Assembly (NCBI GenBank): GCA_963682055.1
Contig: OY821749.1
Coordinates: forward strand, 8,110,336-8,174,335
Reading direction: 5' to 3'
DNA from: Primula veris
Lineage: Eukaryota > Streptophyta > Magnoliopsida > Ericales > Primulaceae
Length of the DNA: 64,000 bases
The notes below the pieces were generated by a model. The model was not told the origin of the DNA. It was given only the letters and a program-made list of their open reading frames with translations, and ran no database searches. Positions 48,791 to 59,400 of the stretch are shown in pieces. The translations under genes were made by a program, and so were the position numbers. How positions within the stretch are numbered: position 1 is the first letter of the stretch; the number at the start of each line of letters is the position of its first letter.

Positions 48791-51250
48791 CTCGCTTGAA
48801 CACCTCTCTCTCTCTCTATATATATATATATAGTTGTAACAGCCCGATGATCACTGTCTCTTCTAAAAACATACCCAAGTTTATGTGATAGTTGAGTATT
48901 ATTTTCTCGGGATAAGCCAATTATATCGTCAACAGGAAATTTACTTAAGTTACTTCAAAATAAAAGTGGTGTGAAAGAAAATAATATATTAACGGAGTAA
49001 AGTATAACAATCTCACAATTTGAAACCTTTTAATAATTTTTGTAACTTAGAAGACCTTTTTATAATATTCGAATCTTATCTTTAGAGAACAAAACATATA
49101 TTTTTATTAATGGTTAATAGTGTTTTATTTTTAGTTTTAGAGATAAATGTTTTCGGAAAAGTATTAACCACCACTTCTATTAAAATATTTTATTAATGAT
49201 GACTTTTTTTAAAAGCTCTATGTTTGTAAAAATAGTCTAATCTTTACAAACGGGTGATAATAACTAGTAAAACATGAGTTATGATTATTATATAATAATG
49301 TTAAACTAGATTGAAAATTAGAGAGTTTTCTTCCTAAGTATTGAATGTGGCAAAAATAATTTTGTTACAATTAGTCAAAACTTGATAAACTTACAATAAC
49401 AATAAATTTTTATTAATAATAAATAACCATTATTATTGATAGAATTTATTCTGATTAATATGTAAAAAGCACGTAATCATCATTCATACAAACGTTTTAA
49501 CAAAAAGCGGGGCATTATACGCTAAAACTTTTATTAATATCAAACTAACATAATAATAAGGAACAATACATAATAATAAAATTTAAACATATTAATTAAA
49601 GAGGGATAGAATAATAATACAAAATATTACAAATCCCGGATGGAGTAACCGTGTAGTAATGCAAACCATGAAACTATTACATTTATCAACTACTGATTTT
49701 TTTTCTTCTCTCTATTTTTTTCCTTTCCTTTTTTTCTCCCTCTTTTTTCGTTTGCTCTGACATCTATTTATAACACAGTGCGCATGACGAATCCGCTATT
49801 TTTTCAATAAAACTGTCGATCAACAGTTAGCAGATGCGGTTTTTTTTCTTCTCCGCGTGATACAGCACAGGATGAATTGAAAGCATGTGTTGCAAAGTTG
49901 ACCTTGATTGAAAAGGCATTAAAATCATTCTTTATGGAAACTTCCTTTCTATTTTATTTTCACCGAATTTTTATAGCTCAATTCACGTCCTTAAGATGCG
50001 AAAACTTTGTAATTGAAATTTATAGGAAATTTTTCAAGCTTCCGAAATATAAAGATCGTAATTTTCTGACTCCTGTAACTTTTTAATCACAAAAATACTA
50101 AACTGAACATTTTTTGTATCCGAATTTATAATACCCCGTTTAATATTGTCCCATAGCACCGGTCTCTTTATTTCTGTAATTATAATACAAAAACAAGTAA
50201 AATGATACAAAACAATAATTTACATAATAGTACTTAACTTGCACATATTATTATAGATTTATTTTTAAAATATTATACAATAGTAGTAAAATACTATAAT
50301 ATTTACAACTAATCAATCACCTTTGCATCTCCCGCCTTCCCCCTCTTGTGCTATGCCTTGATGCGGCGGCTAACGTACGCAGACCTAGATGCGGGGAATT
50401 ACTAAGGAACAGTCACCATATATGACTGGTTCACAACCCGTTTGCATAAAAAAATATTAAATGGATAAAAAATAATAAATTTTTATTAATATTTAAGTTT
50501 AAAATAGGCCTATCTAGAGTTATATATTTTTATTTAAGTTTTTAGTGTGTTGTACAATTTGTTAAAATAAAATAAAAATTAGTTATTAAAAAATATTATC
50601 TAACCATTTATTTTTTAATATAACGGAGTATAAGAGTAAAATAACTTACCGTTGCAAGGACGCACTCATGATTGAGGAGTGAAGGGAGGAAACATACTCA
50701 TACGTGTGTAAAACTACAAAGCTAGCTCTAAAATTTTGATAAATTATCTAAAGTTCCATAGTTTTCAAAAACTTATACTAAAAACCCACAAGACAAAATT
50801 ATTATGTATAAAATGACTTAAGAAAGCCCATTTTAAATTTACCTTATTACATAAATCATCACTTACTTTTAAAAATACCTTCATTAAGAACTTCAAATAT
50901 TTAAAAACATACAAAATTGAAACATACAAAATTGATGTAACATTGAATTTGTAATTTAAAAATATAAAATATATTATAATTTAATTGTGGTACTGTATCG
51001 AAAATTTTAGACTTTTGCCGTATCGCCGTACCGAGTACCGTACCCGTGCAACCGAGGTGTGAAGGGACTAGCTTTGCAAATTCAAAAATATAAAGGACCT
51101 GCCTCGTTATTTGATAAGTTTACTGTTTTTACTAATAAGTCACTACTACGTTTCATTACCATTTTATATCTGAGTAACTAAAACACATGTATATCCTTGA
51201 GAGTAACAATTACATAGTTGACCATTTACGGTTTTAAAAGTAAAATAGAC
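48791..51250. other. AT-rich intergenic stretch
   Basis: No gene or transposon end recognised. Short frames (for example 49877-50086) lack known domains. A small GC-richer patch lies at 50320-50400. Confidence 0.5.
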
Positions 51251-51254
51251 TCTT

Positions 51255-51835
51255 TTTAAAACGGCATAGACCGTTGCAAAATGATTGAAATTATTTTTAA
51301 AATAATTTAAAATTATCCAGACTATTTTTAAAATTATTTAAAATTATTCAGTCTGTTTTTAAAATGACTTAAAATTACCCAGACTATTTTTAAATAACTT
51401 AAAATTACCCAGACTATTTTATAATTACCCTACTATTTTTAAAATGAATTAAAATGACTTATATTGTTTCTATAATTACCGAGACCATTCTAAAATTAAT
51501 CATATTATTTTTAAAATGACTTAAAACGATTGAGACTATTTTTTAAATTACTAATACTGTTTTTAAAATAACTTAAAATGACTCATACTATTTTTATAAT
51601 TAATCTAACTATTTTTAAAATAACTTAAAATGACCCAGTCTGTTTTAAAATTACTTAGATTGTTTTTAAAATTACCCAGACTATTTTTTAAAATTACTCA
51701 GATTATTTTTTAAATGACTTAAAATAACTCAGACTTATTTGAAATGATTCAGATTGTTTTTAAAATATCCGAAATATTTTTAAAATTACTCAAACTGTTT
51801 TAAAAATTACTTAAGACGACTGAGACTGTTTTATT
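51255..51835. repeat. Degenerate AT-rich minisatellite
   Basis: Many imperfect copies of a 25-45-bp unit built from TTTTTAAAAT, GACTTAAAAT and TACCCAGACTA. Units vary in length, so the period is not clean. Confidence 0.8.
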
Positions 51836-53360
51836 TTTGTTTGTGTTTTTGGATTTTTGTTGATTTTAAATTTTTTGGGATTTTTAAATTTTTATTTGTG
51901 TTTTTCGGGGTTTTGCCCTTTTTTTAAAGTTTTTTTGGTTTTTTGGAATTTTTCATTTTTCCTTTTTGATTTTCTGAAATTTTTTTATTTTTTTTTATTT
52001 TTATTGGTTAGGTAGTGGAAGTGGACGAATACTTAAATATTTTTGAAAAGGGAAACCAATCCTTAATTAGTTTAAGGAGTATCAATACAAAATTTACCCG
52101 GCATTAAGTATTATGAGGACCAATGTAATATTTTTTAAACCGGATCTTAAAAAATGCGTAATATTATTATTATTATTTTTGTTGAAAAATGCCAACTTTA
52201 TTAAGAAAGTTCAGAATATCTACATGGGATATGCTCCCACGTTAGTAATCACGCAAAAGTCCGGTAATAATAAAGGAAATACACAACAATGTTAAGTTTA
52301 ATCGTATTTAGAATTTGCTCAATTAGAGACCGGTTTTTGTTGCTGATAATTGTTAGATATCGATAATTTTTCTTATTGATGGATTACTCTATTAGTTTTT
52401 TTTTTTTCTTTCGTCAAAATCTCTTTTGACGTTCATAGTAGAGCAAGATATCTCAAAAAGAAGTATAAAAAAATTCTCCGAATTTGCTATAACAAAAATC
52501 ATTCTATTGTTGATAAACATAAATTAGTTAAATATATATAATATGATTTAAGTCACTTGAACAGGAGCCAACTTTGTTACTTACCAAAATAATGGGGCAA
52601 GTAGTATCTTAATTGAAAGAATAGATGCTAAATACTTTGTTTTCCGAAACAAGGGCATTCTGATTTATTTAAAACTCTTTTTAATTTATTTTATTTGAAA
52701 ACGTCATGTGCTATACTTGTTAATTAGTAAAAAAAATAAAAAATATAACTGAAACGCAAAGTCCGGAGGTGAAGACAAAAAGAAAAGCTAGAGAGGGAGA
52801 GAGAATGCAGGACAGTTGCGCAGTTTGATAAACACAAGCAAAAGCTTCCGTCACCTCTGATATCCAATACCCAAAACAAACAAAAGTAAATTCTTAACAT
52901 GATGATTCTAAATGAAACTCATCTAAATGTAGTATGCAAACTCATGTGATCAACCTAGAATCAACAATAAAGAATTCATTTCAAAGAGCACGAATATATG
53001 CCACGAGAATAGTACTCCGAACCATATATATAACCTACATGCATGTTTAACAACTGATTTTTTTCTTAGTTTTTTTGGCTGTCTAAATAGAAATAACAAT
53101 TTAAATTTTCACTTTTTTCTTTTTGAAATGATAATTTCAAATTTCGTTTTTTTTTAATTATATTTTTTTTATTAAGGTCTGATTCGGATCACACATGGTA
53201 ATCCGGATCAGGGTGATTTGGATCACAGTACTCTTATCTAGACGAGTATCCGGCAAAATACAAGTTCTAATTTCTTTTTGATTTTATTTAGCTTAAATAA
53301 AGATACTAATATTCACATATAAACATAAAAACTGAACTATAACTTTAAAACTTATATTCT

Positions 53361-53375
53361 CGAGCAACGGCGCCA
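53361..53375 (-). other. Relic primer binding site of a gypsy-type element
   Basis: On the minus strand TGGCGCCGTTGCTCG, the motif found just inside the LTR of many plant gypsy (for example Athila-type) elements. The LTR side would be at higher coordinates, where GACCACTACAAGTCGG also looks LTR-derived. No second LTR or coding region was seen. Confidence 0.45.
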
Positions 53376-54104
53376 AAAACTTGGTCGGAATAAAGTGTAT
53401 ATTTTTCGTAAAAATCATTTTAACCTCGCAAAAGTTTGAGGGTTGACCACTACAAGTCGGTAAATATTAGCGATTTGTCCACATAGAATAAATCATAATT
53501 TTATAGTTCAATTTATATGCTTAATTAGTTTAACGACTTTTCATCACTCTTTAATATTTTGACGTTTTTTTATTCGATTCCAACAAACATAACATATAAA
53601 TATTAACCTTATGAGTTCTCACCTAACATATAAATACTAAAGGCAAAGTAAGACTAAAGTTTTGATTACAAACAAAGTGATGGTAAGTGGTATACGGTCA
53701 TAAAATTATCATAAACAGCCTTATCAGAACTACGGAGATGACAAAAGTTTCAACTCATCAACAACAAAGATTATCAATTCCTTCCACCAAAACAAGTTTA
53801 TGAAGTGCATAAAAGAATGGATGAAATTATGAATAAGTTTTTCGTTTTCTTAGCACTATACATTTTTTTTTTTTGAAATTTTCATCATTTTAAGTTTTTT
53901 GTAATAAGATCATTGCGAAAATTATTATATTAATGAAATATTGGGTTTATCCATCAACTTATAAAAAAAAAATCTACAGATTCGGGTTGAAACTCAATTT
54001 GTTCTATTAAATTAATTTTTTCTTTTTAAGTTTCTTGTATTCAGGGCTTTTATGGTTTTATAGTGTATTTTTCTTATTTAATACTATATAATTTTTCTCC
54101 TTTT

Positions 54105-54228
54105 TTTCAGAAACGAAAAACCGAAAATCGAACTAAACCACTCCGTTTCAAAACGACAAAAATATCGGTTTTTGTTTCGATTTAACTTAAAACCGGATCG
54201 AACCACAAACCAAACCATATACACCCCT
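54105..54228. mobile_element. One end of a hAT MITE of the TAGGGGTG family
   Basis: CCGAA-like words (AACCGAAAATCG, AAAACCGGATCGAACC) end in TATACACCCCTA near 54228, the mirror of the TAGGGGTG start of the element at 20569. The opposite end was not found. Confidence 0.5.
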
Positions 54229-55130
54229 ACCCATCCTATCCTTCAATACAGAGTTTGGACAATTATATATAGGGTGGCGACGTGCTTATAGCAAAGTGGG
54301 ATCTCGTGAGAATGGTGACCCTGCCAAATTACCAATAGCATTACCCATAATGGGGTGCCCACCCCGCGTGGTTAACCCCCCATTTTCTGTTCACCACAAT
54401 TACAATCTTTACTTTTCCTTTTTTTTTCATATTTTTTCTACTTTGGAACTTACTACTACTTTGTTACCGATAATTACTATCTAACTAGAGTAATTTTTTT
54501 AACTTGATACAACTAGGGTTTACCTATTAAATTTATATATGGATTCACTGTTTGTCCCATAGACAGAATCCTAACAAAATTTCATTTTTACTAGCAAGTC
54601 CTTAAAATTAGTCACTATTTAATACTATTTATTTTAAAGAGGTGTTACTTTAAAAGAAACATTCAAATCCCTTTATATCTCTCCAAAATCCACAATTAAT
54701 CTCTACCACCACCATTTTTTTACGAACCATTGCATATGCGGCGAGCCCCACCTTCGAGAATCGATCTTTGACAACCTTTTTGTTCTTGAGAAGGTTTGTA
54801 TGTCTTTTTCAGTCTACTCTCAGGCGACCTCCATCTCCGGCCCGCGACCACCGCCTCCGCCACTCTCTTTCACTTTATAGAAAACCACAAATTAAACTCA
54901 ATCGTCACCATATATATATCTGATGTATGGAGGTCACGAAACATTTAATTAATTGGAAAACAGGTGCAACCCCAAAATGTCATAGGAGATCTTAAACTAA
55001 AAGATCGATTTAATCATTACTTAGGTGAAATTGATCGATTAGGAGCTAAATTAGCCACGCCATATCCATGGAGTTTTCTCGTGCAAGATAAGAGGAGATT
55101 TAAGTATCGGAACAATTTAGGGATGATTTG

Positions 55131-55297
55131 AATCACTACAAAAAAATTATCATTTTACCATGAGAGAATATGTTGTTAAACTGAGTGTCGCTAAATTTAG
55201 CAAAAAATTATCAACAATTTTTGTTAAATTTAACGACACCCAGTTACCATCAGTTTAACAACATGTCATAATAAACTGACATTATTTTGTAGTGAAT
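55131..55297. mobile_element. CACTA-like MITE
   Basis: The element spans 55134-55294 (161 bp) with inverted ends CACTACAAAA..TTTTGTAGTG and a 3-bp duplication AAT on both sides (55131-55133, 55295-55297), as expected for CACTA elements. It is strongly palindromic (GTTGTTAAACTGA, GTGTCG). Confidence 0.8.
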
Positions 55298-55710
55298 TAA
55301 GTATATGTTATGTAATTATGCGATATGCTACTTTAAAAATTTTGCCCCTTGGATATGCTATACAAAAAATGATCATTAAGTTATTAGAAAAATATCATGT
55401 CCAAGTATCCAGAAATTATTTGGTCCTCTTGTAGGACTCCTACAACCCGCTTTATAGCCACATACTTAGTGAGTGTGTGACTATAAAGTGGATTGAATTA
55501 GTCATACAAGATGACCAAATAATTACTGGATATCATCAGTATCATATGACGTAGCATTATCGATATCATATTTAAAAACGCATCATTCTAGAATTTAGAT
55601 GTTTAAGATGCAACAAAAGAAAATTTGGCCCAAGACAAATAGCAGATATGTGAAATTTGCTAAATTCTGTTTTGTTTCTTGGAGTTTGTACTTCCTTCCT
55701 GGCGAGGGAA
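55298..55710. other. AT-rich flank of the Tat element
   Basis: No gene recognised. Base composition changes sharply at about 55700 where the GC-rich LTR begins. Confidence 0.5.
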
Positions 55711-56383
55711 TGTCAGTGTCCCCTCGTCCGGACCGATATCACCACGGAAACGAACAAACCGGGGCCCTATATAGTGGATGTCTCACCACCCCGGCTCATC
55801 ACCAAACGGGGTGAAGCCAGGCCGGCCCAAAGAAGCGTACTCGATACGCTTCACCAATTAATGCTACTGCCCCCTTGGGGGACCCTCCTGACGTTTCATC
55901 GACGTGGCCCAATCACAGGACACCTCCAGTGGTCCCTGGGAAAGGACAGTACTCTTGTCAGAGTCATAAATGACTGACGCCGTTGGATCAGCATCTTACA
56001 GTACAGTGATCCAAGGGTTAATACACCTCTGAACCTCACTATAAATACCCCCCCTAATCCTACTTAGAAGGGGACGCACAAATAGAGAGAGGAGAGATAA
56101 AGCTTAAACAACCCGGACCCCCTGAACACTATCTGTACCACTCGATACACCGACCTGTAACCGGCCCAGTCCCTCACCCTTTATTATATTCCTACTTTCA
56201 GTTAACATCGATACTGACTTGATCGTTGGAGAGGGAAAACCCGGCAACAACCCCGGGCCCCTGTTCGTTCCCTGTGCAGGCACGTAGACCACCTGGCCGC
56301 CGAAGCATACCTGATCGCCTCGGAAGATCGGAGCCAACGCGAAATTGATTAAGCCGAGCTTGGGAAGAAAATCAAGCTCGCCA
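55711..56383 (+). repeat. 5' LTR of the Tat element
   Basis: About 673 bp, starting TGTCAGTGTCCC and ending GCTCGCCA. The right end is fixed by the primer site two bases later. The left end is inferred from TG and the change in base composition, because the other LTR is outside the window. Confidence 0.6.
56036..56048 (+). promoter_or_regulatory. TATA box in the Tat 5' LTR
   Basis: CACTATAAATACC lies in the U3-like part of the LTR and is the likely core promoter for the genomic RNA. Confidence 0.55.
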
Positions 56384-56385
56384 AT

Positions 56386-56401
56386 TGGCGCCGTCTGTGG
56401 G
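56386..56401 (+). other. Primer binding site of the Tat element
   Basis: TGGCGCCGTCTGTGGG, two bases after the LTR. This is the usual gypsy/Tat primer motif (tRNA-Asp type, from memory). Confidence 0.8.
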
Positions 56402-56444
56402 AATCAAAACGCGTTAGCTTCGACTCCCCGTCCTTAAAAGAAAC

Positions 56445-59400
56445 ATGTCTGGCAATAACCGATTTGACACCCCATCGTCTCGACCCCCCCACGTTCTTGG
56501 GATGCCGAGAACGCTTTCTTTTGATGAGACCCCTAGGACCGCATCTACCAGGGAGCCCGTTCCCTTAACCGCAACAGCTCCCGCACCCCGATCGCGGACC
56601 GAGCTAACAGAGATGATGATCGATATCCACCAAAAAGAGCTCGTCGCTCTTGCGGCCCAGAAAGCCTTGATAGCCTCGCTGATGGAGCCGGAACTTGAGC
56701 CCGTTCAAGGCGCGAGCCAAGACAAATCGGTTCCAGTCCCCGTTAAAAGCGTGATGTCGAGGTTGGGACCCCTCCGACGACCCCCCCTAGAGACTCCCAG
56801 GGAGCCGGCTAGGGGTGCGGAGTCGGAGCATTCCCAAGAAGGAAATTCTCGCCGCGATAACGAGCGGAGTATACATTCTCGGCTCCGTTGGCAGGATGGT
56901 AGTCGTGACTCACAGCCGGAATCTAGTCACGCCCGAACCGATAAGCCACCTCGGACACGGAGACGTGGCCGACGAGGACGGCACGATGCAGCTGGTGAGG
57001 CAGCGTTGAAAATCGTGGCCTCGACCCGCAGCACCCCGTTCTCGGACGAAATTGAATACAGTATCCCCCCCTGGAACTTTATCGCCCCTATCCTCCAAAC
57101 CTTCAATGCGGACTCTGATCCAGAGGCTCATCTCCGACACTACCGATACCAGATGAACCATTGGTCACACCTTGACCAATTAATGTGCAGGTGCTTTCCC
57201 GCCAGCCTGGGAAGGCTCGCTAGTAAGTGGTTCCAGTCCCTGCCCGTCAATTCTATCCACTGTTGGGACGACCTAGCCTATGACTTTGCACACCGATTCA
57301 TAAACTTGAAAGAGAGAGCTGCCCAGCCGGAGCAACTCTATCAAGTGAGAGTCCAATCTAAAGAGACCCTCGAGAATTATGATAGTCGGTTTTGGCTGAA
57401 GCATGCCGAATGCGCGGACTGTCCCGACTCCACCGCCATAGCTGCCTTTAGACAAAACATGGTAGTCAGGAGCAGGATCCGAAACGAGATGATCGCGACC
57501 CCCCCCAACTCTGTTCCTCAACTGAGGTCCCTCATAAAACAGCATATCGACATTGAGAAGGACATGAGGTCTACCGGGGCAACACGTTCCGTAGCCCTTA
57601 TCGACCAGCCAAGGGATCGGTTCGTCGCAACGAGCCCACGAAGAAACCGGCCCATAGCGGAAAGGATGGAGCGGCCACGAACGGGAAGAAACCCGCAACC
57701 GGCCCCTAAAAGAAGAAAAGAGGACCCCCGACCGGGGCATCAAACCCCTGTCGCCTCGGGGTCGGGCGCTGCCTATTCCACCACCTTTCGCCTACCTCTT
57801 GTCGACCTTCTTAACAAGATTGAGAACGAACCTTTCTTCTCTTGGCCTCTCCCACTACGGAACGAGCCGGCCCCAGGGCCTAACGACAAAATCTGCGAAT
57901 ACCACAGGGGTCGCGGCCATCACACCAACGAGTGCCATGGCCTGAAGGCCAGGCTCGAGGGATGGGTCCGGGATGGCCTGATGGATAAATATGTCAAATC
58001 ACGGAGGGAGTCCGATCGAGATGGAGAAGGGGTTGAAGAGAGGCAGCGGGACCTCCCCCCACCGGTGATGATCTGTCATGTCATTCACTCTGGGCCCAAA
58101 AGGTCAATCCAGAATGGGGCTGAAAGAACCTCAGCACGGGAAGCATTGATGAAGCAGTACGTCTGCCTCGCAGAAAGCTCAAGCCCTCGGAAAAAGTTTA
58201 AGCGCAATTCCAAGCCGGATGTAAGCTTCACTGACTTCGACCTGGTGGGGGTGGACGTGCCCCACACTGATGCCCTCGTTATCTCGGCACAGATAGGCCT
58301 ATGCGCAGTAGGACGGATCCTCGTTGATCAAGGAGCGTCGGTCAATATACTCTTTGAAGACCTCTTTCGAAAGATGGGACTCAAAGAGGAACAGTTGGAA
58401 ACCGACGTCCCTCCCCTGTACGGATTCAACTCGGAGGCGGTCCGGCCCAAAGGAAACATAACCTTGCCCGTGAAGACTGGTACGAAAGTTATGGGCGTGG
58501 AGTTCACGGTGGTGAACGTCCCCTCTGTTTACAACGTGATATTGGGGCGCCCGTGGCTCCATGGAGTAGATGGAATCTCCTCCACCTTACACCAAAAGGT
58601 TAAGTATCCAACTGATTCTGGTGTGGAAACCATCTCAGGAAATCAGAAAGTCTCACGCAGCTGTGCCATGGCCGTGTATTCCGGCAAAAAGATGGTGCCG
58701 GCCCAAAGTGCCATGAACATCGAGGCAGAGGACCCTAAGCTGCTGAGGGAACTAAACAAAAAGATGGGGCCTGAGGCCGAAGACAAGGTGGAGGAGGGAC
58801 TGCTGAAAATCCAAATCCCGGGGTATGACGAGGACCACTTTTTTATGGTGGGGGCAAAGCTTACCAAACCAGAGGTCACCGACCTCGTCGAACTCCTTAT
58901 CCAACACCTCGACAATTTTGCATGGGGTCCAAGCGAGATGCCAGGCATCAGTTCCGACCTCGCCTGCCACCGATTAAACGTCAACCCGGATGCCAAGCCC
59001 GTGATGCAAAAGGGGCGCCGTGTCAGTCCAGAGCATGCCGATGCCATAAACGAGGAAGTAGAGAAGCTTCTGCTGGCCGGGGCCATCAGGGAGATTTATT
59101 ACCCCAGATGGCTCGCCAATCCCGTAGTGGTACCCAAAAAGAACGGAAAGTTGAGGGTGTGCATCGATTATACGAGCCTCAACAAGGCCTGTCCAAAGGA
59201 TCCTTTCCCCTTGCCCAAAATCGATCAAATAGTGGACTCTACGGCCGGGGCCGCCAGAATGAGCTTCCTGGACGCCTGCTCCGGCTACCATCAAATACCT
59301 ATGTCGGAGGCCGACCAAGAAAAAACTGCCTTCATCACCCCAAGGGGAAATTACTGCTACAAAGTGATGCCCTTCGGACTTAAGAACGCCGGGGCGACCT

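Larger units (their letters stand above)
51836..55130. other. AT-rich intergenic stretch with transposon remnants
   Basis: T-rich low complexity at 51836-52010. A gypsy primer-site remnant at 53361-53375 and one hAT-like end at about 54226 are listed separately. Between 54690 and 54900 there is a C-rich patch that could be a gene fragment, but no frame supports it. Confidence 0.5.
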
